A DNA stretch of 64,000 bases from Tipula vernalis. Its lineage: Eukaryota; Arthropoda; Insecta; Diptera; Tipulidae. The stretch spans positions 249,484,764 to 249,548,763 of the forward strand of contig OY282559.1 of NCBI GenBank assembly GCA_958295665.1, read 5' to 3'. The notes under the pieces were generated by a model. That model saw only the letters and a program-made list of their open reading frames with translations. It did not search any database and had not been told where the DNA came from. Of this stretch, positions 23,804 through 37,079 are shown in pieces. Each line of letters opens with the position of its first letter. The first letter of the stretch is position 1. Position numbers and translations under genes: made by a program.

Positions 23804-26800
23804 TATTTATGTTAATTAAAGTGTATAAAGTAACATACAAATTCCCGAGAAAATTAAAAAAGAAATATTATTCTACGGGCTTCCCAACTACAAAAAGTAG
23901 TACATAAAATATATGCTTTTGTTCTAAATCCACCGCAATTAACAACTATCACCGTTCTATGTACAGAACATAAAATTTATCGATACAACATTTCGTGGAT
24001 TTTTTTTTTACACTACATGTGGTGTTCCCTATGGGTATACGTCTGTTTCTTGGTATATTACCACAAAATTAATTAGAAATATTATTTTTTATAAAACATA
24101 ATTCTTTGTCGTACAAGCGCTATTTAATATAAACATATTCCAAACATAAATACAAGCCAGGTACATAAATAGAAAAGGTTCATTATAATAAACTGAAATT
24201 AACGCGGAAAAAGGAATAATAATTCGGTTACAGTGGAAATAACGGTTGTTGTTTAAATATGATCCAAAAATAATATAAGTCTATTGACTTAATCCACTGT
24301 TATTCGAAGTGAGTGTCTTTGTATGTGTATGGAATATTTTCTTAATTTTTTTTTTTAGGAAAATGTTAAGTTTTCACGATAAATATTAATGTTAAGGAAA
24401 TGTGTACCTACGCGTTCATTATTATTCCCCTTTTGAATATAATATCGCTCAATTTTTTTTTTGTTGTAGAATTAACAACTTAATCAACATCTATATAAAA
24501 ACTCGTATGTATTTATATAAACATAATCATAATATGTAGGTGGGAGGAATAAACAACGTTTATTTATTTATTTATTATTGCGAAATTGTTTTAGAGCTCC
24601 TCCTAATTTTAATTTTAATTATTTTACAAACATAAAAACTGAATTTCTTATTACGAGTATATGTACATGAAAATGGTACGTGAGTTTTCTTCTCCCTTTA
24701 TTTCCAGTACTTTCGTGACTTTTACTTTCGTGAATTACTAATTTAATTGTTTTACTGGAAATTTTACACATCGTTAGATGTTACGAAGTTAACAAAAGCA
24801 AGTAACGTACCCTACGAACATACTAAAGGAAAAGTTTTGAAAAGTGGAATAATTGTTTTGAGGTTATTAGGGAATTGGATAAAACAATTTATGTTTGTTG
24901 TTCATTTTAATTATGGATTTTTTATATAAAGAATTGAATGTAGGTCATGAGATTTTCCTGATAGTTACACAGAATCGACATCAATTACGGGTTTAATCAG
25001 TGCACTACCATTAAACGATTTATTTTGACAATTATCATTCGAAATTCTAAAGGAAGTTAGCAAGTCAAAATATTTTGGCAAAGTGTAGCATGTTTATAAC
25101 CATTAACTTTTACACTTAATTATAACTCATTTATGAAAATTTTATCTTAAAGTCAAACCTTCAATTTCCCCAGTGGCCAGCCACAAAAAAAATCAATAGT
25201 CAGCCTTGAAGCGTTCAGTTGCCAGCCTTATTAACTATTTTATCTAGATACATATAACCCATTAGATTTTCAAAAAGTCCAATAAAAAGCTCTAAATTGT
25301 AGGTAGGTACCCGCATAAAGCAATATTAGGTAGGTATTTATTTCTGTTACCTAGTTAGGTATAATCTGTACACGATATTAATAGTAAGTTTAAAAAAATA
25401 TAAAATCAAATTTAAAAAAAACAACTCAAATACAATTATAAAGTAATTGATTTGACTGATTGATTTTGAATGTACAACTAAGCATTTAGCAAGATCTCCC
25501 GGTAATTCCACCGTACACCTTTTTTACACTTACTTGGAAAGATTGGATAGGATTGTTAGTATAGGATTGAGATCGACCCGGTTACAAACACCTTGACGGT
25601 CAATTGTTGGTAGTTACTTTTTTTCTAAGGATTACTTTACTTCATTTTTCTAAGAACTGCTTTCGATCCCTGGCATCCTGAAGTAAATATTAATTAGTTA
25701 TCAACTAGCCGTTATATGTTCCCCCCGTTTTTAATTGGTTGATTGATTTTTAATTAACTAGTACTCTCAATCATTTAAGTTTAAATTTAAGTTTAATTTA
25801 ATTTCTATAAACCTGTTACAGATAATTCTTTAAGTACTACACAACCTTAATGTTAATATTAGTGTTTGTTTACCTTAGCTGCTTCAGATTCCAGCGCTCG
25901 CTTTCGGAAATTTTTTGTTGCAGTGTCATTAAATTAATATTAATATTCTGCACCGCCTGTTCAATTAATATAGGTAAAGAATAAATAAGTTTCAATTTTA
26001 TTAAAATATAAATCACTTTGCCGTTACAGCTCTCATCATCCATCCCTTTCCCGGCTCGCTCCGAGGAGTAAAATCTAAACTGCAAATTATGACGCGTCTC
26101 ACCTTAATACCAAAAAAATCCATTAAAGTTATTAAATAGTACAAAGCACTCCTTTATATGAATAAATAAAGTAAATAAATATGTTAGATAAATTATATTA
26201 TATTAGTAACAGAGAATCAATCCGGTTCCAGATACCCAAGTAGTTTACAGCTAGTGAGCCTGTTTGCAATAAATACGGTAAACAAGTTAGCACAAGGCAA
26301 CACAGTTTCTAACTGCAACCTCAATTGCTGAAAACTATTTAAGTCTAACTATTAACTATCTATGTAAATCTAATTTTGTAGTTTATTAGGATGACACCTG
26401 CATTCTGAAAATAACATTTATTTGTTTGCTGGCTCAGTCTTCTGTACACTTCTGAACATTATAGTCGTTATTACTTTAAATGTCAATTGAAACTGAGATT
26501 AGAATCAGCCGCTTATTCAAATAATTTTCGCCATTTTGGCCCCTGCCGCAACCTATAACTACAGTTTAGCTCAAACTGATATTTTAATGAAGTGTTTCCA
26601 CAACCCGCCACCAAGACCACGGAAGCCTTCTCCGTGATGAACGCTGTCTTGTAATGAATTACAATTAATGTCACAGTCGCCAAAAGCTAAAACTCAAACT
26701 GCATTATCTACCAAAACTTCCCGTGTCTTTGATCGCAAGAGCTAAATTTAGCGTTTTTTTGCTTTTTTTTTTTTAAATGTCAAAGAACCACAAACAGAAT

Positions 26801-26863
26801 AAACCGACAACCAGAGCTGAATTAGCGAGTCACTAATTTTATTTCCCTTTTCATTTATTTGAT
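23804..26863. other. 3-kb non-coding stretch
   Basis: No supported gene. Short (TTTA)n at about 24562-24578. Short open frames (24747-24929 plus, 25870-26085 minus) show no domain. Confidence 0.45.
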
Positions 26864-27247
26864 TCAAATTCTTAAAGCGAGAGAGGTTTCAAAGTTTGTC
26901 GATAGCAATTTCCTGATTAATTTAAACTGCCTTACCGACCAGCTGTATATTTCTTGATCTCCTTGACACATCTCATATGTGTTTAATCGAGCATACACCA
27001 TATTGTTACCTGTATCATCAAAATATTGCAAATTATAACCATAAAGTAATTGTTTTGACATATAAACTATAGTAGCACAAGGGACATCGCCGTCCAAAAC
27101 GACCATAGATTGGAAATTTCTAGAGATGGCAAACAACAAAATGTATGCAAAACCCTCCAAAACTAATAAACCGACAAGGTGACATGAATTATATAACAAT
27201 TCATTTATTATTTTGTTTATTTTTTTATTTATGTACGAAAAGTTCAA
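26864..27247 (-). CDS. unrecognised open frame, 127 codons
   Basis: The longest open frame in its neighbourhood. It has a hydrophobic segment near residues 23-43 (VGLLVLEGFAYILLFAI), then a less AT-biased part (VVLDGDVPCATIVYMSKQ, YGYNLQYFDDTGNNMVYARL). It could be an exon of a membrane protein or chance. I recognise no family. A degenerate copy of the sequence around GGGACAT.GCCG lies at about 27331, outside the frame. Confidence 0.2.
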   Translation of the reverse strand: MNFSYINKKINKIINELLYNSCHLVGLLVLEGFAYILLFAISRNFQSMVVLDGDVPCATIVYMSKQLLYGYNLQYFDDTGNNMVYARLNTYEMCQGDQEIYSWSVRQFKLIRKLLSTNFETSLALRI

Positions 27248-29553
27248 GCTGATTTTACTAAACTTATCCCAGTACTAAAAATCCTCTTCCATCTTTAGTC
27301 GTCAAGTCAAATAAATTATAATAATACGATAGGGACATGGCCGGCAAAAAATCAGCCATAGACGGACTATTTCCAAAGATGTCAGTGGTTACCGCAACTT
27401 ATTTGCGTTAAATGGTACCTGTGTTTTATTTACCACTTTCACTAGTACTAAAACACAATTTGCTTTAAGAAAATTTTGGATCACCCTCTCATAATATTAT
27501 CTTTCTGTTATTATTTTTTGTGTGTTAAACACTTGTTCCTAATTTAGTTATGATCTCAGTTGCAATAAAGCCGGAGAAACGATAGCAAGGGATTAATGCG
27601 ACCTAGAGGGCGGATCGTGCGAATTATGTGCAGTGATTTTTGAATGATCAGCCGTCCTGTAAGAAATTTTCAGTGTAAGAATGTGATTCACGTTTCGCAA
27701 TAGCTTTGCGCGTTAAATGGTCTCGTTCTCCATCGCTGCACTATAAATCACTACAAATGTAACGTCTGCAATAAATTCTCACCTCTCCAGGAATATCGAA
27801 TGTTTTGTTCGTCAGCTCCATACTCCGGAACAAACATTTGTGGTTTTTATGCGGTAAGATATTCATACCCTTATCCACTTTGACAAGATCGCTGTGATTT
27901 TTGAAAAAAACTTAACACCGCGCTACCTAAAGTTCACGTAGAGAGCTGCTCAACCACGGTATCTTTGAAATTAATTCTGACACGGTACTTAATAAATATT
28001 ACCTTTATCATTTAAGCTCAACCAAGTTGGGCTTAGTTAGGCGATTCCATAATTTGGGTATTTATTTTGATTCTGTTTATTTACTTTTACATTTTATTGT
28101 ATTAGGTGCACTTCATTGCAATGAGCCTCTTTGGTGCATCATTTTTTACAATTGCACATATTAACTTTTATTTCGTCTGTATCCGATAGCACAAAAACCG
28201 GTTTGATTGAACCAGCACTAACCCTTCAATCCGTTGTATCAAATTTCCTTAGGTTTGATCGACGCCCTGACATTGTATAATAGCGTAGTGCATTTTGCTC
28301 AGGCCACTGTAATATACAATATGAAAGTGGGCAACGCAAAACTGGTCTATCGCCATTTGCCCTCGGTTTCTCTACTGCGCATGGTACAACCCCAAGGCAC
28401 ACCGCAAGCCACATTAACGTGTTTCTTATACCACGTTCCTTATTATACCACTCTTTTGCCTTTAAGTTTGGATCTGGATGCTCTTCATTAATTAATTTGA
28501 CTTTGAGGATTTTCTGGGGAGCAACAGCCCACCTGTAGTGCCCAACTACAACGCTCCACAGGACGAACTGTAATAATGGTATGTTCCAATCGTCAATTCC
28601 GTCCAAATTTTATTAGTTGCAATTGGACTGGAAGAGTTGAAATGCAACACCTATCGTCCGGGATTAAGAGCACAGTATGACGTTGACACCTTTGATCTAG
28701 TAATCATCACATATTTATTTTTTCGGCCTACACTAATTTCAAAACTTTGCTTAGTATTAAGCCAAAACCTAAACCTCAAATATGTATGTCGCCTTTCTCA
28801 TTAACAACATTTCCTCTATTTTACACCGTTATGCACTTTATGTAAAATTACTTATAAAAACAACCACTGACCTTTGGTAACCTTTATCGTTTCCCCCGCC
28901 ACGACATTTGATTATAATTTCTAGTTTTTATACTTACCCATTTTCTGGTGCAGTCGACAGCTCCGGCAGTTATTTCAGAGCTCCTCTGTTGAGATCAAAA
29001 CGCTTACCGTTTGGATCCCTGGTGGTTGATTACGTTTCCAACGTCACACCATTATCCTTAAAATTACTCATCTCCGGCATTTCCGTGTCCCATCAGCGTC
29101 CAACGAGCTCCACCTTTCCCATTTTTGACAGACACTTCACTTTTCTATTAAATTTGTTTCATTTGCCTTCCACACTCTAAGTCCTCTCGTTTTTATTTTT
29201 TTTATTTTAGGTTATGTGAAAAAATTGTTTCCATGGATCCCGAACCAAACGCTAAGAATGGCTAAGTTGTCTTTTTTGACTCAATTTAGGATCAAAAGAC
29301 GATAAAATTCGTGAAATGAAGGAGCCAAATGAAATACATCATTACCGACTAAACCATATTCAATCCCCTTAAAATATATTATTTCACTTCTACAATTAAA
29401 TATTGAATTAAAACTTTTCAGTTTAAATGAAAATTTAAACTTTTCTCATTAATTATTTTTAATAAAATAAATTTTCAAGGAAAATTTGAAAAAAAAAATT
29501 AAAAAAAAAACACAACCGTTTGACTTGACGAGTCATAGCAGAGCCTTCTAGAG
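27248..29553. other. non-coding stretch
   Basis: Two overlapping open frames on opposite strands (28234-28491 plus, 28226-28606 minus) lie in a locally GC-richer patch, but neither shows a known motif or splice pattern. Nothing else supported. Confidence 0.4.
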
Positions 29554-30440
29554 TATAGAGCCATAATCTAAATGACATATTTTTTAGAAGCTTTTTTAGT
29601 GGTATAACTTTTTTACTGATTTCCATAGGAATCTATAGTAAAAATGGTGTTGTTTAGCTTCAAGTTTTTCAATGAAAAAAGCAAAAATGTCATAAAATGT
29701 TTATATAAAAGTTTTCTACATATCCTTAAGAACAATATACAAGAGGGCCTATTAGTATTAAGTAAATATTAATTGCAGAAATATTAAAATTAAATTATTT
29801 CTAAAATATATTTTTTCGAACTTTCATTTTGAAAAATACATCAAAGTTGGCTCTGACAAATTAAAATAATACTTGCTATATTTATCTTTAGTTTTACTAG
29901 TGTACGTAAGATGTCTAAAATGGTCACAGAAAAATACGAAAAAAAATTGTTTAATCGCAAAATTATCACACGTTCCTATATTTTGTGAATTTGTTTTGCT
30001 TTTCCTACAATTTTTGAACTTGAAATTTCCCCAGGTGGTAATTTTTGGTACGATTTTTCCAAATTTTTACGGCCATCACTGCCATCTATGTAATGTATAT
30101 TGACTTAATGACCAAACGAGTCGTAGTAAGCTTTTATTTCAATTTGACCAGAATGTTGTTGTTATGAATTTTTTTTAATATTTTGGTTTAAATAAATCAA
30201 TTATTACAAGAAAATGAAAGCGATTTACTTAAACGATATTCATATATGTTGAAATTCAAACATTTATGAAAGTATCTCAGAAATCATAACTAAGAATTTG
30301 TAACGTTTTCATTTAAAAATTTGCCTTAGGAAAAAAAGTGATTTCCCATATGTTTTGTGTGTTTTACTATGAAAAGTTTCGTTTTTTCCTCGTTTCTAAT
30401 TCCCTTATTAAAGCTCAGATTTTTTGATTATGGCTCTATA
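29554..30440. mobile_element. candidate 887-bp DNA element with 15-bp inverted ends
   Basis: TATAGAGCCATAATC at 29554-29568 is matched exactly in reverse complement at 30426-30440. If the outermost TA is the target site, the inverted ends are 13 bp, as in Tc1/mariner-like non-autonomous elements. The interior is AT-rich, has no transposase and shows no further inverted similarity next to the ends, so chance pairing is possible. Confidence 0.4.
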
Positions 30441-30865
30441 AAATACAGGGTGCTCTGGTCATAGCCCTCCCCGGTACTACTCGTTTTGGTCTCTCTCAAA
30501 TACAATTGTAAAGTAATAAAATTAAAATAAAATTAGACTTAGTTCAATAAACAATAATCACAGAATTCAATGGTTGGTAATCACAAAACTTGCAAGTGAA
30601 GTCTAGCTTTTCCGCTTTATGGAAAGGTAGATTCGACCGTGTCTTGGAGATGGAACCAACGGCCGTAGTTATCGCACCTTAAATTTTTGAGTCCATCCTC
30701 CTCAACGTCGATGACACCAACATCGGAAGTTTTTCTCATAGATTCCACCTGGTGGGTGTTACTATTGGCTGCGGATAGCATAAATGCTTTCGAAGTTCAC
30801 GAGCGTAGGTAGTCGGATTTATTTTAGGTAGTATTATAAATTTTATTATCAGGTAAATAATTTAT
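30441..30865. other. stretch left of the pogo-like fragment
   Basis: Moderately GC-rich around 30600-30780, with a minus-strand frame containing VGVIDVEEDGLKNL. It may be part of the same decayed element as the pogo-like transposase, but it does not match the DDE blocks I know. Confidence 0.3.
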
Positions 30866-31370
30866 TCATGAAATTAAAGTATTATCTTTAAGAGCTTGGT
30901 CGCTGAAAGTGGAAAGCGTATCGGATACGTCAGAGGTTATCTTCACAAGTTCTCCACTATTCCCTAAAAAGTAGGTACCCACCAACCACCAACTCCTGAT
31001 GTGGTTTTCGGTGGTTAGAGTTCTTGATAAATTTTCTGGAGCCCGTATTGCCAATTCAGAGTGGCGTTTGAGGAAGCTATGGTACCAAGTCTTCCTAGGC
31101 CGTCCTTCTTTAAATGGCGTTGACCCTTCATCCTCAGGTACGATTTGCTGAGTTGCGGACAGGAGTTCTACTCGGTTTCGAGGGAAAGCGCATTTTGCTA
31201 GTGAAGTTAGCCACTCGACAATTTTCTTCTCTTCTTCTTTGGACTAAATTGTGTGCGGTCCTATTTTATTTGTTCCTTTGGCCACACGTTCGTGAATGCG
31301 GTCCTGCAAGGTGTCTCTTGGAATATTGAAAGTTCTGCTGGCCATCCTTAATGGGGTCCCATTTTTAATT
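30866..31370 (-). pseudogene. pogo/Tigger-type transposase, DNA-binding half
   Basis: The minus strand reads MASRTFNIPRDTLQDRIHE (psq-type helix-turn-helix). It continues with SKEEEKKIVEWLTSLAKCAF, FPRNRVELLSATQQIV, PFKEGRPRKTWYHSFLKRH, LAIRAPENLSRTLTTENHIR and SWWLVGTYFL. That is the order of the CENP-B/pogo DNA-binding module up to the linker before the DDE domain. An in-frame TAG at 31244-31246 separates the two helix-turn-helix parts. After about 30990 similarity fades and the catalytic DDE domain (F.N.DE) is not found. The element has lost its catalytic half. Confidence 0.75.
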
Positions 31371-33139
31371 TGCGTTTTTAAATTACGTAATAACTGGTAA
31401 TTATCATTAAACATATATTTAATTAAATAATAAATGGCTGAGATGAGGATACCGATTTATATCAAATCACATTTGATTTGAGTTTTGTCAGATAATGCGG
31501 CTGAATACTGAACAGAATCATTTTGTCTACCTATTTACGAAATGGCATTGAGTTTAAGTTCAAAGATTCAAATTAATCTATCTTTAGCGATACATAAAGT
31601 AATAACGTACTTCTCCAGTAGGCAGTCAGGGATGGCTGACAAAAGAAGGCAGATAAAAGTTTAGGTTCAGTACACAGCAAACGCAAAATAAACTAATTTT
31701 ATATTAAAAGTATAATTTTCAATTTAAAAAACGCGAGAAATACTTACCTAAAAAATAAACTTAATATACAACATTGCACACCACCTGCACTATTTTTTTT
31801 TATCTCATTCGATTTACCTATTCACAAGGAATAGTCTTTCTAGACTAAATATTTTATAAGAATTAACCATTAATAGAGTGGAAAGTTTTTGTATTCAATA
31901 AGAAAGAACGTCAATTTAAAATTAGAGAGTTTCTCCATAGAAATAGTCAGCAAAATTAACTATTTACAAACAGCAATATTTTGAAAATGGCTGAATACTG
32001 TTGACGGCTGGACTAAACTGTTAGGGTAGATAACAGAACCCGGCCCGGAAATACAATACTAAGCCAGCAATACTTTTATTTCTTCTGCCAAGAAACTTAA
32101 ACAAAGTTTAGTGATTCGTTTTGAGTTTGAAAAAATGTCTTTATAATTCGTTTCTGTCTGTCTGTATATTACTTTCATACAGCGCAGACGGATTTATAAG
32201 TTAATAAAAAAAAAAATTACCACCTGTTTCTTATATCCACCTAAATATTTCAAAATAAATAATTCTAGATATAATGAACAAAACTATAAGTATAAATTTC
32301 GCTTCCATCCTCTCATTTTTTAATTTTATTCGAAAAGCTTTATTTTTATTATGCAATTTCGTTGTAAAATAGTGCAAAAAACAAACAAGTAAGATATTCT
32401 TATAATTTGCATAAAACACAATGCAAAATAAAATTAAAAAAGTTTATGCAAAACTACAACTGTGTCATCACAAAAAACAGCAACAGGAAATGTAATGACA
32501 ACACAATAAAAACGACATGTTTTTCGTTTTAATTAGTTCATCGTAAATGTTGACTACTCGTTCATATTATGGTACTGGTACGTTGAACAACATGTACATA
32601 TATTTATGTTTATCTCTCTATGTTTGCAAATGTACATATGGTTTTATTGTAGTCGTCAATGCTACAACTTGTATTGTGATACAGTGAACTAATTTGTTTT
32701 AAATTTTACATTAAAGTTTCCGTTCATTAAATTTTAATGAATTATTTGAGTTCTGATCAAATCAATTTATTTTATGCTCTTTCTTACATTTATGTAAGAA
32801 AGTTCCTTACATTTATGTAAGGTTGGGTCCTTACATTCCTAATATACAGATCAAATTTCATTGTGCTAAACTAAAAATTTATAACTAAATCAAAAGTGTC
32901 CATATTACACGGAGAAAGTAGATTAGCTACCTGAATGAATGCTAAAAATATTCTCAATTGATCTGAGAGTCCATTAATGAATTTTAAATTTTAATTATTT
33001 AGTTATTTGAGAAAAACGGTTTATTGTTTGGATTTCTTTCTTTGAATCCAAACAAATTAAACAATCAATACTTAATTTTTTTTTGCTTTACTTAATTTCA
33101 GATATTGACATTTACACGATTAGATAAATACAAATTTTG
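31371..33139. other. non-coding stretch
   Basis: AT-rich. It holds the paired small hairpins listed separately and an imperfect hairpin near 33017-33050 (TTGTTTGGATT / AATCCAAACAA). No gene supported. Confidence 0.45.
32779..32822. repeat. two adjacent small hairpins with the same TTTA loop
   Basis: CTTTCTTACA-TTTA-TGTAAGAAAG (32779-32802) is followed by CCTTACA-TTTA-TGTAAGG (32805-32822 with its first base at 32805), and a further CCTTACATTCC follows. This looks like duplication of a short palindrome. Confidence 0.8.
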
Positions 33140-33376
33140 TTATATTACTAAATTACAACTGCGATCAAAAGGTAGTAAGACTTTTCCGGGCGGGGGAGGG
33201 GGGGGGGTGCTACGCGTAGCAGGTTGGTCGCGGGTCGGATCATGGAGGGGTTGATGTTGTCTGTTGCAGGGCAGCGTGTTGCTCGAGTGTTGGGAGCGGC
33301 GAGGAGTATTAGGTGGTTGGGGTTGCGGCATGGGCCTAATTTAACCCATAGCCGTTTCAACAATTAGCTACTGTTT

Positions 33377-33640
33377 GCCGAGCGATGCATGCGCTGGAGG
33401 GATGAATGGCAAAATGTGATTTTTTCATCAGAGAAAATCTTAGAAAATCACTTTTTGCCGTTCGACCTTCCAGCGCGTGTGTCGCTCGGCGGGCAATGGC
33501 CGATTTTTGATGTGGTTGTGGGTTGAATTGGGCTTATTTTGCAGTTTCGACAAATTGATATTTTTTTGCGTTCCTGGTACTCTATATATTTTTTTTCGGA
33601 AACTTTCGCTTCGGAATTTCTGTGGTGAATGCAAGTTGTA
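33377..33640. pseudogene. Tc1/mariner transposase scraps in head-to-head orientation
   Basis: On the plus strand 33377-33424 reads FAERCMRWRDEWQNVIFSSE-like residues, matching the Tc1 block 'FA..H..W..W..VIFSDE'. On the minus strand 33490-33444 reads AERHTRWKVERQKVIF, the same block. The two are about 80 percent reverse complementary with a 19-base spacer, so the same transposase segment is present in inverted orientation. Upstream minus-strand sequence to 33640 may be the preceding Tc1 region, heavily decayed. A G-rich patch and palindrome (GCTACGCGTAGC) lie at about 33190-33220. No TIR or TA site was identified. Confidence 0.5.
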
Positions 33641-33660
33641 GTCCGGGCCATTTTCTGGGC

Positions 33661-34823
33661 TTTGTAAAGTATTTACTGGATAGGAGCGAGTCGGGGAAAT
33701 TGAAGGGGGTTTAACTGATATATTTGTTAAGTGATAATTACATTGTTCAGAGACATATATCTATTAGTACTGTTATAGCAAGCAAAATTAAGTGGATTAA
33801 AAGGAAACAATGTAATGGAATATCTCAGCAAAACTGTATCTCCAAATAGGTAGTGAAGTAATAACAAGTCCATAGGAGATCACAGAGCGACATTGGAAGA
33901 CATCTTCCAAATCTAACAGTAGGCGATTTTGAATAACTACAGTATCAAATAGTACCTATTTTACTAAGCCCGACCGACTTGTAGCATTGAAGTTAAAAAT
34001 ACATTACTTGAGCTAAAAGAAAACACTGCGACTGAAGAAGATACAATTTCTGTGAAGTTTCTAAAATACGCGTTAAATTTCGTGATACCCGTAATTCTTT
34101 AACCCGAATCCTAGCACAGTAACTTCTTTTCTTAATTTGACAGACTTACAAAAGGCATTGGAATTTGTCCATCCAGATATACTGATGATTAAGTTGGAAA
34201 AACAAGGTCTTACAGAAGTTGAATCGTGGTGACTTGACTAACAGTGACCTGACAGGTCCAATTAACTTAAATTTGCGCTTGTTTAACTAACAGACTACCT
34301 TTATTGTTGAAATATTAAAAATGTAATGGATACAAGTAACATTAAGGAAATTTTTTGTCGGACGATGTTAATCATTTGTCGGATATAAAACAACATAAAA
34401 TATTAAATCTGTTGGACGGAAAAGGGTACTAAATAAAATGGGTTTGAACAAAAAATCAAAACAATGAAATTGCGTGATTAGAATAAAAGGATTATAAAAA
34501 ACAAACGGTACAAGTTGAAAAGCTGAGTCTAATTATATTTCAAAGTTTAAAAAATGGTATAACTCAACCTGCCTCAACCGTATTTCAACATTATTGGACT
34601 TTGATAAAGAAAGGAAATTAATACCGTCGGGCTTTATGTCTAGAAAAAATAAATTAAAATTTATTTTAGCAGAATTTAATCAATATAATATTGGATTGGA
34701 AAAAACACCATCGCTAGGTTCATTATTGGAGCTTGAAACGAATGTTCCTTCTTCATTAAAAGGTAAATAGCACCTATAATATATTTATGTATATTGATGT
34801 AAAGCCTCCCTATTTAGGTTTCA
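33661..34823. other. non-coding stretch
   Basis: AT-rich. A plus-strand patch at 34530-34770 reads with few stops but shows no motif. Nothing supported. Confidence 0.4.
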
Positions 34824-35095
34824 TTGGGTTGGGGAAAAGTATTGAGAAATTTTTGTCACTAGATGGTATTTGCTGTCATATATCGGGCAAGACTAATCAG
34901 ATTGCGTCACACTAGCGCGTGTTTCAAAGGTGACAGACAGTTCAGTCTACAATTTGTATAAAACAGTTTTGTATTTCGTCGGTAGTGTCAAAAGTTATAT
35001 TAGTGTGAAAGTGAGTGAAAGACGAAAAAGGCAAAAACGCTGCCCAAGCCCGGGATAAAATTTGTCATGTTTACGGTCAAGAAAAAGAATAAAAA
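34824..35095 (+). mobile_element. 5' end of a mariner element, truncated
   Basis: TTGGGTTGGGGAAAAGTATTG at 34824 begins like the terminal repeat of mellifera-type mariners, and TCACTAGATGG follows as in those elements. After an untranslated leader, the frame from 35021 reads KGKNAAQARDKICHVYGQE, the first helices of the mariner DNA-binding domain. Similarity then stops at about 35095. No second TIR was found, so only the left 270 bases remain. Confidence 0.6.
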
Positions 35096-36365
35096 TAAAG
35101 ATGGTACTTAATAAGGAAGGAAAGATGGTATTTAATAAACTCCCACAATTACTTTGGTGTAAATAGACCAAACTATCAAAATCCTGTGAAAAATGACCAA
35201 CAATTTGGTTGATTCAAAACCACTTTTCTTCACGTTTTGAGAGTTCCTGAGCAGTTCCTGTCATGTATGATGACATGGTGGTATGATGGTATGGTAGTAT
35301 GATGGTATCATCATATGATTGTATAGTGCTATGATTTTAAGATTGTGTAATGGTACTGTCGTAAACACAATCAAATATTCCATAAAAATATACCTGGAAG
35401 AAAGAAATTAAGAAGCAAATTAGAAAATAATTCGTAACAATTTAAATGTATACTTATCTTCAACTTGTTGACATTTTTTCATGTTTTAATCTAACCTAAA
35501 AATATAGTAATTCATTAAATTTATAATTAGCAAATTAAATAATATTGTAGTGTAGTAATACTTATCTTCAATCTAATAATTTATTGTTATCCTATATTTA
35601 TTAAAGAAACCATAATTTATTTAAATTTAAATTAATTGTAAGGGTAAACAGAAATAATTCATTCTGTTTACCTCAAATTTTGACGTTTTAACAATAGAAC
35701 GTTATAAATTCAATTTTGGTCATGAGTTCGGTAAGAACATAGAAAAGTAGTCACCTATCGTCAAATTTAGTTGTTAATAATATTTTTATGTTAAATTAAT
35801 AGCGTAGCCACCTAGATTTAGGTAGACAAACTAATTAAACTTGTATGTTATTTCTTAAACGAACAAATATAATTTTCTCTTACCTATCAACCATCGAAGC
35901 GAACGGACATAAAATAAATAATAAAAAATATAGAATCATTTTGCAACGCGACCAAATATTTGTGAATTAAAAGCTAAAAATAAATTATTAAATAATAAAT
36001 TAATAACCTATGGATTATAACGTATTTAAATAAATTGTTTTATTGTGATCAAAAACAAATATCATTGCTTTACATGTATTAAAATCCAGCGAAGACACCA
36101 TTTTGTTGCAACACCAAGTCAAGCGCACATCAACCAGCTGTTATTGATCTTAAAGCACCAATTTACCGCCCAGAAAGTTATTGCATCTTCATTGTACCAG
36201 GCCTACCTATACCTTAAGCCGAAGTTTGGTACAGGTACAATGCTATTATGGTACGATGCTAATGGTGTAATGCTATGATTATATAATTGTATGTCAATCA
36301 AATTTCAATGAGAAGACGCGACTTTATCTGCCCAGGATAGACCAGCTAGTTTATTACATATGGTA
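35096..36365. other. non-coding stretch with a short ATGGT minisatellite
   Basis: 35262-35350 carries repeated TATGATGG/ATGGTATG words. Similar arrays occur at 61485-61655. Otherwise AT-rich with no supported gene. Confidence 0.5.
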
Positions 36366-36905
36366 GTTTGAGCATTGAGTTGAGCGTTAGTTTGCGCGGT
36401 TGAGTTTGGTTGCATTTGCGGGTGGAGTTCGATTTGAGTTAGAATTGAGTTCAATAGGAGTCAGCTATTAAGTTGGTAATTTATTTGTGTTACAGTTGAG
36501 TTGGTAGTTAGCTTCAGTTGCATTGAGCTGAGTTCATGTATGAATGTGGCTTTTCGAGTCGCGTTGATTTGAGGATTGAGTTAGACGTTAAGTTTGAGGT
36601 TAAATTGATGTTGGGGTCGAGTTAGAGGTTCAGTTAGGATTGGAAAATCAGTATTCGTACTGTGTTAGTTTCTGGTTGAATTGAGTGTTGATTTGGAAGT
36701 TAGGTTAAATATTGAGTTGAGCTTTAGTGACGGGTTCCCTTGCGGATTTGTTTCGGAAGAGTTGTGGGTTGAGTTGGAAGTTAGCTTGAGTTGAGTTCAC
36801 GGTTTGGGATTGAATTGAAATTTGGATTGGAATTTAGCTGAATAGGGTTTGAGATTAGGTTAAGTTGGATTTGAGTGAGGGACTCGGTTAGGGATTAATT
36901 GAAGG
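36366..36905 (+). repeat. degenerate GTTGAG-type array, copy A left
   Basis: A run of variants of (A/G)GTTGAGTT(T/G), such as TTGAGCATTGAGTTGAGCGTT, with imperfect spacing of about 12-20 bases. The start (GAGCATTGAGTTGAGCG) also occurs at about 58917-58935. It is non-coding and G/T-biased on this strand. Confidence 0.75.
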
Positions 36906-37079
36906 TCGAGTTGGTTGGCTCAGAACCAACTTTTATCAATATATTTAAGCGGAAAACCCCAACTTCCAGCATCGATATTTACACTCATAAAAAAACAATA
37001 AATAAGAAGCGATCATTTGATTTTATATTAATTTTTTTAATTCGATTTATTTCAAACGACTTATGGAATGCTACTACTC

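Noticed and set aside
28226..28606. Opposite-strand open frames of 126 and 85 codons
   Set aside because: Neither shows a known motif, signal sequence or splice pattern; each is the antisense shadow of the other in a GC-richer patch.
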